DNA of 64,000 bases, taken from the NCBI GenBank assembly GCA_963699105.1, contig CAVOTI010000001.1, positions 124,001 through 188,000 of the forward strand, written 5' to 3'. This document shows positions 16,522 to 24,770 of the stretch, in pieces. Made by a program: the position numbers and the translations under genes. The notes under the pieces were generated by a model. The model was not told the DNA's origin. It saw nothing but the letters and a program-made list of their open reading frames with translations, and did not search any database. The stretch's first letter is position 1; the number at the start of each line of letters is the position of its first letter. The stretch comes from Bog-756 sp963699105. GTDB lineage: Bacteria > Actinomycetota > Acidimicrobiia > Acidimicrobiales > RAAP-2.

Positions 16522-17499
16522 CGAGGGCCGGGCACCGCCTCGTGGCCGGCCTCGACCACGCGGACCGGTCCAAGGTCACCGTGAAGGATCCGAGTGCTGG
16601 CGGAAACGAGCGGCGGTGGAGCTCCCGGGACGTTGCCCGGCCCCAACCTCACGGTCTGGCTCACGAATCGTCGGGGAGTGCAGCTCTTGTCCACGGGGCT
16701 CTCGGGAAGCACTGCATAAACGGTGACGGTCATGGCGTTGGCCGAGCCACCCGTTGCCACGCCCTCGATCTCCCCGCAGCGGGGCACGTCCACCTGCACA
16801 TTCAGCACCTCGGAAGCAAGAACTCCTTCGGGAATCCATGGAACGGAGACGGTCTCCAGGGCATTGGTGAGGCTGGCCGGAACGACCCGGCCGCAAGGAG
16901 CGCTGCGGGCCCGGTACACGACGGCGGGCCTCCCGCTAGAACCGATCACCACCGCGGCATCACCCGGGGTTGGGAGCGGTGGCCGAGGCCCGGAGGGAGA
17001 CGTCCTTACCGAGGGGCAGCTGAAGCTCACCGCAGAATCGCTGGCCAGGCCGACCCACGCCGGAAGGTCCACCACCGGCGGGACCCCGTTGGCGTCCTCG
17101 GCAATCGTCACCAATCCAAAGCCGAATGCCAGCGGCCGGTACCCCATGATCTGTCCCGTGGCCCAGATTCGATCTCCGACTGCCGTTTGGCGCCCTTTTG
17201 GGCAGCCTGTCCGGGGGGGCGGGACGAACGGTCACGACTCCCCCGTCCAGTTTCACCGTCGACACGAAGCGATCACCGACAACCTTGGCCTGGTTCGGAT
17301 CGAATCGAGAGGCCGATGGGTTGGCTGTCCTCGGGACAGCCCCACTGACCGGGTACTGCCTGACGGCCAGGAATGTCACGGCTAAGCCGGCGGCAGCCGG
17401 CCAGATCCACCTCACGTCATCAAATACGCCGGCGGCCGACCACAGGTTGACAGGAGTCGGGCATGACGAAGCGTCCGTTTGTGCCAGCCTCTCGACCAT
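16515..17499 (-). CDS. Membrane-anchored hypothetical protein with a frameshift in a C7 tract
   Basis: It starts at ATG 17499 (MVERLAQTDASSCPTP), with one helix (WIWPAAAGLAVTFLAV) near residues 31-46 and an extracellular part. The first frame reads well to VVTVRPAPP. The second reads well from RTGCPKGRQTAVGDRIWATG through FGFGLVTIAEDANGVPP to VVEAGHEAVPGPRQ. The junction is a run of seven C on the coding strand near 17214. A one-base change there joins both parts into about 327 aa with several Cys. No domain is recognised. Either a homopolymer sequencing error or a contingency tract could explain it. Confidence 0.5.
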
Positions 17500-17594
17500 T
17501 GGCGACAGGTGTTACCCAGATCGCCGCCCGTCGGTTCTCCAGCAGGTCGGGCGGGTACAGTCACGAGGGGCCGCAGTTGGCAAAGGAGACCGCC

Positions 17595-17951
17595 GTGGAC
17601 GATGGAGAACCGATTTCGTACCTTGCGCTCGAGCATGAAACTCCGGTCCTCAGCTCATCCGGCTCCGAGTTCGGGAAGGTGGTTCACGTTCTCCAGATAC
17701 CCGAACTGGACGAATTCGACGGGATCGTGGTGGGCACGAAGGGTGGCCATCGATTCGTCGATCGGGATCAGATCACCGAAATCACCAGATCATGCGTTCG
17801 GTGCGCTCTGTCCGACGACCAGGCAGCGGCTCTGCCGGCACCGGACGGACCTCCCGTTCTCCATCTTGATGTCACCTATGAAGAAGGTTCGTCGTTGAGC
17901 GCCAGGTTCGCCCGGCTGTTCAGGCGGCCGCATTGGAAGGAACTCGAATAG
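17595..17951 (+). CDS. PRC-barrel-like domain protein
   Basis: A 118-aa cytoplasmic protein from GTG 17595, which has AAAGGAG nine bases upstream. Residues 6-75 fit a PRC-barrel: LALEHETPVLSSSGSEFGKV, then FDGIVVGTKGGHRFVDRDQI, then ITRSCVRCAL. A Leu/Arg-rich tail (ARFARLFRRPHW) follows. PRC-barrels occur in RNA-processing and photosystem proteins and in small actinobacterial stress proteins. The role here is unknown. The open frame upstream of the GTG is not protein-like. It is divergent from the 17499 gene. Confidence 0.65.
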   Translation: MDDGEPISYLALEHETPVLSSSGSEFGKVVHVLQIPELDEFDGIVVGTKGGHRFVDRDQITEITRSCVRCALSDDQAAALPAPDGPPVLHLDVTYEEGSSLSARFARLFRRPHWKELE

Positions 17952-18052
17952 CGGGAATCCCGAGGTGGGCGGCCCGCGCCCCCTGCCACCGCCGGGAACG
18001 CCTCCCTCGTTCCCCGGGGAAGAACGGCTGTCCGTCGACGAATTCCGACCGA

Positions 18053-18358
18053 CTAGCCCAGATCCAGGTCATCGACCCTCTGTGCCCACCATCCGATCAG
18101 GCCGTTGCGGATCTGGTCGGTCAGTACTCCATCAGCCATCAGGACCTTCAAATCGATTTGCCCGAGGTTCACGACACCGAGTTGGTCCTCCAACCAATCG
18201 GCGGATTCGTCGACCAACTCCGGGTATCCATCGGCGATCCGGTCGGAGTACCAGATCCTCATGCCACCAGGCGTCTCCTCGAATGTGATGTGGCCGGTCA
18301 GTGCCACCGGTGGACCATCCGGCGCCGCTGCGCCCCCGAGCGTTCCCTCTTGGCCCAT
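18053..18358 (-). CDS. Hypothetical protein, 101 aa
   Basis: ATG at 18358. An acidic soluble protein with natural composition: TGHITFEETPGGMRIWYSDRI, then PELVDESADWLEDQLGV, then TDQIRNGLIGWWAQRVDDLDLG. No domain is recognised. It is a single gene convergent to the PRC-barrel gene. It has no signal peptide or membrane segment. Confidence 0.55.
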   Translation of the reverse strand: MGQEGTLGGAAAPDGPPVALTGHITFEETPGGMRIWYSDRIADGYPELVDESADWLEDQLGVVNLGQIDLKVLMADGVLTDQIRNGLIGWWAQRVDDLDLG

Positions 18359-18697
18359 AACCGGATTCTAAGGGGACCGGTGAGAGACAGAGCACTCCGA
18401 CGGACCGCCGCCCCAGACATCCAAGCCCCGGTGATCGCATCGAGGTCCTCGATTTCGTCCCGCCCGGATTCCGGACCTGCCTGGTGGATCGTCGCCGGAT
18501 GGGAGACCAGCTTCCAGTACGGAGTACTCGGCCGGAACGGCTCGAGCTTTTAGCCGCCGGGACGCTACCGGGCGGGCCCCCGGACCCGGGGAACGCTCCC
18601 ACCAGTGCCGACGCAGGGCGCGTCGATCGATCATCCCGGCTCGGCCGAGGCCACAGAACGGCCGCCGCGGCAACGCAGTTCACGAACCACTAGCGAT
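18359..18697. other. Non-coding stretch
   Basis: Short open frames occur on both strands, but none has a ribosome binding site and a natural composition together. The right end carries the LexA box that serves the gene at 18727. Confidence 0.4.
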
Positions 18698-18713
18698 ACG
18701 AACATATGTTCGA
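18698..18713. promoter_or_regulatory. LexA (SOS) box
   Basis: ACGAACATATGTTCGA contains the perfect 14-base palindrome CGAACATATGTTCG at 18699-18712, matching the Gram-positive/actinobacterial LexA consensus GAAC-N4-GTTC. It ends 13 bases before the ATG at 18727, a position that would block transcription when LexA is bound. Confidence 0.75.
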
Positions 18714-18726
18714 TAGGGTCGCACCC

Positions 18727-18972
18727 ATGCACTACGAGGTGGTCGTGACCATTCCAAAGGCACTCGATGACCGATCCCGCAGGTTTCTCGAGGCCGTGCA
18801 GCATTCAGCCAACCGGCTCATCGGATTCACCGGCGACCATTCGTCCATCGAGCTGAAGGTCGACGTGGCCGGAATGTCTCGAGAAGAGGCCCTCAGGGCT
18901 GCGGCCGGCGAGGTCGCCCGCATTTTTCCCGCAATCAATGACGAGAAGTACGGGGAGCCGACGTTGCGGTAG
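18727..18972 (+). CDS. Small hypothetical protein under SOS control, 81 aa
   Basis: ATG at 18727, with AGGG eight bases upstream. An earlier in-frame ATG at 18706 lies inside the LexA palindrome, so it is rejected. The protein begins MHYEVVVTIPKALDDRSRRF and has alternating strands and helices (FTGDHSSIELKVDVAGMSREEALRAAAGEVARIFP), consistent with a compact alpha/beta fold. There is no membrane segment, which argues against a SulA-like membrane cell-division inhibitor. I recognise no family. The LexA box makes a DNA-damage role likely; the exact role is unknown. Confidence 0.65.
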   Translation: MHYEVVVTIPKALDDRSRRFLEAVQHSANRLIGFTGDHSSIELKVDVAGMSREEALRAAAGEVARIFPAINDEKYGEPTLR

Positions 18973-19048
18973 TCGTGCCGAGTTGCCAACTTCGTGCGTC
19001 ACGACTTGGCCGCGACCCGGTTGACCGAGGCGCGCCAGCACCAGATGA

Positions 19049-19486
19049 TCATTCCGGGTCGAGGAGGCGGTCTGTCGTCGAATCGGGTTCACCGTCGAAG
19101 TACCGGTCGAGCACGCGGCCGAACAAGGATTCGTCGGTTGAGGCCCGCATGAACAGGGTCATCGACGACTGCAGCTTTTGGGTGTCGACGGCCCCGAAGA
19201 CCTGTTCGGCGGTAGGACTGATGGATTCGACAACGGCCCTCGCGCACTCGACTAGTCGGGGTCCGAGCACTGAGTGGTGAAGGTATGCCCTCGCTTCATC
19301 GAGGGAGGCGATGGCGAACTTTCTGGACATCGCACTTCGACCAAGTCCAACTAACTGGGGAAACGTGAACCACATCCAGTGGGTCGTCTTTCGGCCGCGA
19401 CGGAGCTCACCCAGAGCCGTGTGGTACATGCCGTCGTTGTCCTGGGCGAGCACGAATCGCTCCAGGTCGTAGGGATCGCCCGTCAT
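19049..19486 (-). CDS. DUF1810 domain-containing protein
   Basis: A 145-aa protein that is a single DUF1810 domain. It has the characteristic opening PYDLERFVLAQDNDGMYHTALGEL and then the GRKTTHWMWFTFPQLVGLG block with the invariant W-FPQ. RAYLHHSVLGPRLVECARAV follows, then VFGAVDTQKLQSSMTLF. The length equals the family's usual one. It is cytoplasmic and its biochemical role is not established. It is a single gene. Confidence 0.88.
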   Translation of the reverse strand: MTGDPYDLERFVLAQDNDGMYHTALGELRRGRKTTHWMWFTFPQLVGLGRSAMSRKFAIASLDEARAYLHHSVLGPRLVECARAVVESISPTAEQVFGAVDTQKLQSSMTLFMRASTDESLFGRVLDRYFDGEPDSTTDRLLDPE

Positions 19487-19670
19487 TCCCGATCCACCAT
19501 TGTCTACGCCGGACCGTCCCGTCGGTCAACGGATCGGGTCCCCACCTCGATCTTGACCGAGCATCGACTCGGCATTGCCGACCCGGCCTCAGCCATCCCG
19601 AGGGCCACCAGGCTGGACCCCCCAGGCGCCCGAGCGCCCACCAGTTCTTGCCACAAGGACATGCCGGCGC

Positions 19671-20576
19671 TCAGGCGTCGCGGCGGACGAGGACCCAACA
19701 GCCGATCACCAGGGTTACCACCGTGTAGAACACGAGCAGTGCGAAACCCGTCCACGGGCTGAATGCGGACGCCACATGATCGGGCACACCTTGGGTGGAG
19801 AACATGACCAGTCCGATGTTGGCCGGCAGGTAGCGGGCCAAGGCATTACTGAGTCCTGTGGGCAGGGCCTCCACGATGATGGGCAGGACCAGCACCACCC
19901 CGACGAAAGCGGAAATGGCACCGGCAGTGTGACGGATGATGGTGGCCAGTCCCAGCGCCAGCAGCCCGAGCACGGCCAGATAGAGCCCGGCGCCGACCAC
20001 AGCCCGTAGGACGTTCGGCTGTCCCAACGACGCCGAACCGCTCTGGAGGAAGATCTGGAAGTTGTGAGGGATCTTCACCCCGAATTGCTGGGCGCGCTGG
20101 GCGGCCGCCGCCCTCGTCCCGACGGCGTGTTTGGCCGACAAGATCGCCTGGCCGACGGCGAAGGCGCTGAACGTGAGTACCTCGCTCACCACCACCGCCA
20201 CCGTTCCGAACACGAGGACCTTGGCGGCGAGCACAACGGGACGACGGGGCACGGCCGACAACGTGGCGCGGATGGTGCCCGTTCCGTATTCGGCACTCAT
20301 CACCAGCACGCCCAGGACCCCAAAGATGAGCTGTCCGAGGAAGACGCCTATCAGGCTCCTACGGGTCGGATCGTCGATGATCTCGGCTGGGCTGACTGTG
20401 CCGGTGCCCAGTGCGCACAAGCCCAGCACGGCCACGGCCGTGCCGACGAGCGTCCACGTCGTCGAACGGACCGACCAGAGCTTGGTCCATTCGGCGGCCA
20501 TGGATCGTCGCAGACCGACGCGGCCCGGAGGCTGCTGGATGGTGAAGGGAGTCGAAGACCCGAGCACGGCGGTCAC
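19671..20576 (-). CDS. ABC-2 type transporter permease
   Basis: A 301-aa membrane protein. After an N-terminal cytoplasmic EWTKLWSVRSTTWTL segment, typical of ABC-2 permeases, there are six hydrophobic helices. ILVMSAEYGTGTIRATLSAVPRR is represented here as VLVMSAEYGTGTIRATLS, the conserved loop after helix 2. It starts with GTG at 20576, overlapping the stop of the ATPase gene as GTGA, so the two are translationally coupled. Together they form a simple exporter. The substrate is unknown; family relatives export drugs, peptides or lipids. Confidence 0.85.
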   Translation of the reverse strand: MTAVLGSSTPFTIQQPPGRVGLRRSMAAEWTKLWSVRSTTWTLVGTAVAVLGLCALGTGTVSPAEIIDDPTRRSLIGVFLGQLIFGVLGVLVMSAEYGTGTIRATLSAVPRRPVVLAAKVLVFGTVAVVVSEVLTFSAFAVGQAILSAKHAVGTRAAAAQRAQQFGVKIPHNFQIFLQSGSASLGQPNVLRAVVGAGLYLAVLGLLALGLATIIRHTAGAISAFVGVVLVLPIIVEALPTGLSNALARYLPANIGLVMFSTQGVPDHVASAFSPWTGFALLVFYTVVTLVIGCWVLVRRDA

Positions 20577-21475
20577 GATCCACCCCGGAACTCGACGGCT
20601 TCGTCGGTCAACTCCATGAAGGCGTCCTCCAGCGACGCCACCGGGGTGAGCTCGTGCAGGGCGATGCCCATCGACGCCGCCAGGTCACCCACTTCCGGCG
20701 CCGCCAGGCCGGTTACGGTGATGGAGCCATCGGGATCGGGGATGACCGTCCCACCCGCATTGGTCACGGCGTCGGACAACTGGTGCGATGCCGGCGTGCG
20801 GACCTTGACCGATTGGCGCGAGCTGCCGGCCACGAAATCGGCGACCGAGGTCTCGGCGATCAGTTTGCCCTTGCCGATGACCACGAGATGGTCGGCGGTG
20901 AGAGCCATCTCGGCCATGAGGTGGCTCGACACGAACACGGTGCGACCTTCGCCGGCCAACGTCTTACACAGCGTGCGCACCCACCGGATGCCTTCGGGAT
21001 CGAGGCCATTGACGGGCTCGTCGAACAGCAGCACCCCAGGGTCGCCGAGCAGAGCGGCAGCGATGCCCAGACGTTGGCCCATCCCGAGCGAGAATTTGCC
21101 CACCCTTTTGCCGGCCACCGAGGTGAGGCCAACGAGCTCCAGCACCTCGTCGACCCGGGCCCGGGCGATGGCATTGCTCCGGGCCAGGGTGAGCAGGTGG
21201 GCGCGGGCAGAGCGACCGGGGTGGATGGACCGTGCTTCGAGCAGTCCACCGACTTCGTGCATCGGCCACGGAAGTTCGTGGTAGTGCCGTCCCAATACGG
21301 TGACCGAGCCCGACGCCGGCGAGTCGAGACCCATGATCATGCGCATCGTGGTCGATTTGCCCGATCCGTTTGGTCCGAGGAAACCCGTCACCGTTCCGGG
21401 ACGCACATCAAAGGAGAGGTCGTCGACCGCCACCACGTTGCCGAAGCGCTTGGTGAGCCCCCGGGCCTCGATCAT
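20573..21475 (-). CDS. ABC transporter ATP-binding protein (drug/bacitracin-exporter type)
   Basis: A 300-aa protein from ATG 21475 (MIEARGLTKRFGNVVAVDDL). Walker A is GPNGSGKSTT, the Q-loop follows, the signature is a variant (KFSLGMGQRLGIA) and Walker B is VLLFDEPVNGLDPEG with the H-loop at SSHLMAEM. The last ~90 residues form the regulatory tail usual in BcrA/DrrA-type ATPases. The 75-codon open extension upstream is not conserved in type. It is paired with the permease gene by GTGA overlap. Confidence 0.9.
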   Translation of the reverse strand: MIEARGLTKRFGNVVAVDDLSFDVRPGTVTGFLGPNGSGKSTTMRMIMGLDSPASGSVTVLGRHYHELPWPMHEVGGLLEARSIHPGRSARAHLLTLARSNAIARARVDEVLELVGLTSVAGKRVGKFSLGMGQRLGIAAALLGDPGVLLFDEPVNGLDPEGIRWVRTLCKTLAGEGRTVFVSSHLMAEMALTADHLVVIGKGKLIAETSVADFVAGSSRQSVKVRTPASHQLSDAVTNAGGTVIPDPDGSITVTGLAAPEVGDLAASMGIALHELTPVASLEDAFMELTDEAVEFRGGS

Positions 21476-21674
21476 CCGGTCAGCCTTGCACGCCGCTGCC
21501 TCCTTTGGGTAGCGGGCCTCGCCGGGCTCAGTCTTGGGTGAAGCATGCGAGGCGGTCAATAGGCAGCACGCCTTGGCGATAACCCTGAAGTCACGAACCT
21601 GTCCTCCGGCCCCGGCCGTCTGCCGCATCACTCCCTGCCCGTATGCCGCGTCCCTCGACGGGCAATTTCTGCAG

Positions 21675-21716
21675 TCGGGCTGCCGGGTCGAACCCGGGAC
21701 CACTTGATCCCCTGAT
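21675..21716. repeat. Degenerate tRNA-Pro 3'-end remnant (old attachment site?)
   Basis: TCGGGCTGCCGG at 21675-21686 continues GTCGAACCCGGGACC and then CTTGATCCCC. This follows the 3' half of the tRNA-Pro(GGG) gene at 37165 (acceptor stem, T-arm, variable loop, part of the anticodon stem) with a two-base gap in the T-loop. No full tRNA is present. I read it as a decayed att site left by an earlier insertion. Confidence 0.5.
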
Positions 21717-21757
21717 CCGCAGGGGCGACCCCTGGCTCCGCAGGGGCGACCCCTGGC
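21716..21757. repeat. Exact 21-bp tandem repeat, each unit a hairpin
   Basis: Two identical 21-bp units (21716-21736 and 21737-21757). Each contains CAGGGGCGACCCCTG, a six-base stem with a three-base loop. It lies immediately beside the tRNA remnant and downstream of the 49-aa gene on the minus strand. It could act as a terminator pair or be left from recombination. Confidence 0.55.
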
Positions 21758-21826
21758 CGAAAAACTTCTCAGACCTGCGAAAGGCGCTCACGAGCCGGCG
21801 ATCTGGGGCACTCTTTCAGCCACCGC

Positions 21827-21976
21827 CTACCCCCACCTCTTGATGGGCGTAAGGTCATGCGGGTCGGGCGGATGGATGCTGATGTCTTTGAGCTTCTCAG
21901 TAAACCTGTCGACAAAGTATTGGCCGGTCCCGAGGTCATATTTGACCATCCTGGTGGGCCATGAATAGATGGTCAC
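21827..21976 (-). CDS. Small hypothetical protein, 49 aa, coupled to membrane protein gene
   Basis: The GTG start at 21976 overlaps the stop of the upstream membrane-protein gene as GTGA. The product begins VTIYSWPTRMVKYDLGTGQY and ends HPPDPHDLTPIKRWG. Its aromatic-rich, natural composition and the tight coupling support a real gene. It resembles no family I know. It is a soluble partner candidate for the 187-aa membrane protein. Confidence 0.6.
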   Translation of the reverse strand: MTIYSWPTRMVKYDLGTGQYFVDRFTEKLKDISIHPPDPHDLTPIKRWG

Positions 21977-22536
21977 ATGGCTACCTCCGGAGCGATCGGC
22001 TCGACCTGAATGCTGATCATCCGACCGCTATCTTGCAGCGAGGCGGAGGTCTCGGCCCATAGTGACAGCGCGTCGGTGTCGATCTCGATGTCGTGGCCGT
22101 GAGCCGACTTGGTGGCTGACTTCGCCCACTCGAGTGCAACGTCAGGTGTGGCTTCAAGCGCTAGATCTGCATGGCGACAAAGAGGGTGTTCACGGCCGAG
22201 ATCGTTCAACCGACTAACCGTCCTCAGGCGTCGAGTCAGGAAGACGACCCCGATGAGATCTGCAACGAAGAGGGCGATCAATGGAAACAGGAGGGCAACC
22301 GCATCGGTTGTGGACTCGCCAGAGCTCGGCGCAAAGAAGAGGACAATGATCCCCCCGAGCACGCAAGCTGTCCCGATGGCGAGCGATGCGGTGAGAACCG
22401 AGTTGATCCGGCGTTGGGTTGCCTTTTCCCGGCGCATCGGTGCGGCGAGGAACCGTCCCCCGACAAGCACCGCTATACCCAGGATCTCGATACACAAGGA
22501 GAGGATTAAGAAGGAGGACAAACTCACTTTGAACAC
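21973..22536 (-). CDS. Hypothetical membrane protein, 187 aa
   Basis: From GTG 22536 (VFKVSLSSFLILSLCIEILG) there are about four helices in the first 110 residues: FLILSLCIEILGIAVLVGG, LTASLAIGTACVLGGIIVLFF and LLFPLIALFVADLIGVVFL are clear. A cytoplasmic soluble tail of ~80 residues ends IQVEPIAPEVAM. The frame extends upstream to 22671, but there it reads as the out-of-frame tail of a GNAT remnant, so the later GTG is preferred. It is coupled to the 49-aa gene. No family is recognised. The GC content is lower than in neighbouring core genes. Confidence 0.6.
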   Translation of the reverse strand: MFKVSLSSFLILSLCIEILGIAVLVGGRFLAAPMRREKATQRRINSVLTASLAIGTACVLGGIIVLFFAPSSGESTTDAVALLFPLIALFVADLIGVVFLTRRLRTVSRLNDLGREHPLCRHADLALEATPDVALEWAKSATKSAHGHDIEIDTDALSLWAETSASLQDSGRMISIQVEPIAPEVAM

Positions 22537-22569
22537 CCTGGTTGTCGGAGTGCGAGGACTGAAGGCAAG

Positions 22570-22745
22570 TCCGGAGCTGCTCGCCAAGCTGGCAACCCGC
22601 TCCTTGGCCTCCGGTCGCTCCGACCAGGCTGGCTGCCCCACTGTCCACTCAGACCTCGCTCGGTTAGCCATAGGACCGCTTCGTCAAAGAGCCCGAGCAA
22701 AGGTTGCTTGTCATCGGCATTTCCCGGGCGCAGAAGAATCTTCAT
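22570..22745 (-). pseudogene. Truncated GNAT acetyltransferase, N-terminal remnant (copy 1)
   Basis: ATG at 22745 gives MKILLRPGNADDKQPLLG, then FDEAVLWLTERGLSGQWGSQP, the characteristic opening of a GNAT family enzyme. The reading then continues out of frame as WSERPEAKERVASLASSSGL before ending. The acetyl-CoA-binding core is missing. It is a deletion relic just upstream of the 187-aa membrane gene. Confidence 0.5.
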
Positions 22746-22847
22746 CGACAAGGACGATAGATGGTTCGCCCCGACGAGGCGGTCGGTCTAATTTCGGCTT
22801 GGACCAGCCGAGCGCACGTCGACCATCCGCCAGTGGAGGGAGCTACC

Positions 22848-23771
22848 GTGCAAGCCATCACCGTTCGAGACCGCGATGCCGGCGTCGGTGGACTCTCTCT
22901 TACCGATGTGCCCTACCCGCACGCCGCCCAGAACGGTGTCATTGTACGGGTGCATGCCGCCGGGTTCACCCCCGGCGAGTTGGACTGGTCGGGGACGTGG
23001 GTCGATCGCGCCGGGCGCGACCGGACGCCGAGCGTGCCCGGCCATGAGCTGTCGGGAGTCGTTGTCGAGCTGGGGTACGGAACCACCGGCCTCAGTGTGG
23101 ACCAGCGGGTATTCGGCCTGAGCGACTGGACCCGCAACGGCTCCCTGGCCGAATACTGCGCGGTGGAGGCCCGCAACCTCGCGCCCCTTCCGGCTGACAT
23201 CGACCACACGGTGGCCGCCGCCCTGCCGATCTCCGGGCTGACGGCATGGCAAGCGCTCATCGACCACGCCCACCTCAAAACAGGCCAGACCGTCCTGATC
23301 CACGGCGCCGCGGGCGGTGTCGGTTCGATCGCCGTGCAACTCGCCCGCCAAGTCGGAGCCGTCGTGATTGGCACTGGCCGGGCAACGGACCGCGAAACCG
23401 CCCTGGGCTTGGGAGTGCACACCTTCTTGGATCTGGAGGCCGACAAGCTGGAGGATGCCGGCCAAGTTGACGTGGTGCTCGACGTGATCGGCGGCGAGAT
23501 CCTCGACCGCTCGGCTGCGCTGGTGCGCGCCGGTGGCACGCTCGTCACCACCATCAACGTGCCCACGGTCCAGCCCAAGGACGGCCGCGCCATCTTCTTC
23601 GTCGTCGAAGCCGACCGGTCCCGACTGGCGGATCTTGCCCAGCGGCTCAGGGATGGACGGCTCAAGTCGATCGTCGGGGCAGTACGGCCGCTGGCCGAAG
23701 CGCCTGCTGCGTTCGCCCCCGACCGGCGCACCCCCGGCAAGACGATCATCCGGATCACCGAAGGCGGATGA
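22848..23771 (+). CDS. NADP-dependent quinone/zeta-crystallin-type oxidoreductase (MDR superfamily)
   Basis: A 307-aa protein from GTG 22848, preceded by GGAGGGAG. The N-terminal GroES-like domain has VHAAGFTPGELDW and TPSVPGHELSGVVVELG. The Rossmann domain has TVLIHGAAGGVGSIAVQLARQ near residue 150, the AAGGVG cofactor motif. The zinc ligand cysteines of alcohol dehydrogenases are absent, placing it with quinone reductases. It reduces quinones or enals with NAD(P)H in the cytoplasm; the substrate is not predictable. It lies in the accessory region. Confidence 0.88.
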   Translation: MQAITVRDRDAGVGGLSLTDVPYPHAAQNGVIVRVHAAGFTPGELDWSGTWVDRAGRDRTPSVPGHELSGVVVELGYGTTGLSVDQRVFGLSDWTRNGSLAEYCAVEARNLAPLPADIDHTVAAALPISGLTAWQALIDHAHLKTGQTVLIHGAAGGVGSIAVQLARQVGAVVIGTGRATDRETALGLGVHTFLDLEADKLEDAGQVDVVLDVIGGEILDRSAALVRAGGTLVTTINVPTVQPKDGRAIFFVVEADRSRLADLAQRLRDGRLKSIVGAVRPLAEAPAAFAPDRRTPGKTIIRITEGG

Positions 23772-23863
23772 CAGGCCGAAGGGTCTGCACTCGTGCCGCC
23801 GGCGACCAGACGTTCGGTCTCAGTCGGAAAGGGCCCAGGCCGGAGGATCCGAAACCAATGGGC

Positions 23864-24328
23864 TCAGTACTCGCCCTTGATCACGAAGTACGAGCCCCGG
23901 ATGGTCCCCGCCAGCTTCGACTTCTGGCGTGCGAACTTGAACGAACCCAACTCGGTGGGGATGTCCATGCCTTCCGAGAGCTTGAACCCGACCGCCCGCT
24001 TCGGACTCGGTCCGTCGAGGGTGTAGAGGACGTTGATCGACAGCCCGCTCTCGTAGAACACGTACGTCCAACAGATGTTCTCGACCTGGAACGTCGTGGC
24101 CTCGAGCGGCGGCGACCCGATGACGATGTCCCGCTCCTCCTTCAGGATCCTGTGGACTCGGTCGATTTCCTTCTGGGCCTTGGCGGCGGGTTCGACTGTG
24201 AAGACGTGGTCGTACTTGTTCTTGAAATAACGGGCCTCGTTCGCTCGCAGGCCAGCTAGCGCATCCACCACGGGGGACGACTCCAGGCCGGCGGTGGATA
24301 CGTTGACGAAATCTACGGAGTAGCTCAC
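23864..24328 (-). CDS. Hypothetical protein, 154 aa
   Basis: GTG at 24328 overlaps the stop of the DUF1059-like gene as GTGA. The protein begins VSYSVDFVNVSTAGLESSP, contains ICWTYVFYESGLSINVLYTL and ends GTIRGSYFVIKGEY. A helical N-terminal half precedes a beta-rich C-terminal half. There is no signal peptide, and the domain is not recognised. The coupling predicts it works with the upstream small Cys protein. The alternative longer start to 24412 would overlap that gene entirely. Confidence 0.6.
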   Translation of the reverse strand: MSYSVDFVNVSTAGLESSPVVDALAGLRANEARYFKNKYDHVFTVEPAAKAQKEIDRVHRILKEERDIVIGSPPLEATTFQVENICWTYVFYESGLSINVLYTLDGPSPKRAVGFKLSEGMDIPTELGSFKFARQKSKLAGTIRGSYFVIKGEY

Positions 24329-24582
24329 CGGTCGGTTCGACTTTCGGGAAGAGCGGCAAAGTCCCGCTTGGCCTGTCGATACCAGCCCATACCTTTGATC
24401 GGGTTCTTCCACCGGCCCTTCATGTCCTTCAAGGCGGCTTCGTGCTCCGTGTCACCGTTAGCGACCATCTCTTTCAGATGTCGATCCTGCGCCTTGATCA
24501 CTTCGTCCGCAGATGTACCCCGGTGCGGAGAGTCGCACGGGCCACCCAGTTGCTCACATGTCATGGTCTTCATGACCTTCAC
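24325..24582 (-). CDS. DUF1059-like small cysteine protein
   Basis: An 85-aa protein opening MKVMKTMTCEQLGGPCDSP, followed by TSADEVIKAQDRHLKEMVANGD. The CxxLGGxC start plus helical hairpin matches the DUF1059/small metal-binding group of uncharacterised bacterial proteins. The C-terminal tail (KNPIKGMGWYRQAKRDFAAL) extends past the usual domain. It is the first gene of a two-gene unit with the 154-aa protein. Confidence 0.6.
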   Translation of the reverse strand: MKVMKTMTCEQLGGPCDSPHRGTSADEVIKAQDRHLKEMVANGDTEHEAALKDMKGRWKNPIKGMGWYRQAKRDFAALPESRTDR

Positions 24583-24770
24583 GTCCTTTCACGGTGTTCT
24601 CCTGTCGAGATTTGCCAACTTGGTGTTGGCCTGCCGGGCGCGTCAGAACGCACTGGATACCCTCGAGTCAGGGGCGTTCCAGCGCCGATAATCAACGGAT
24701 CGGCGTCGAAATCTGTCACCTCCATCCTGGTCACACTCTATTGACGCAGGAGACCTCCAAAATGTGACCG

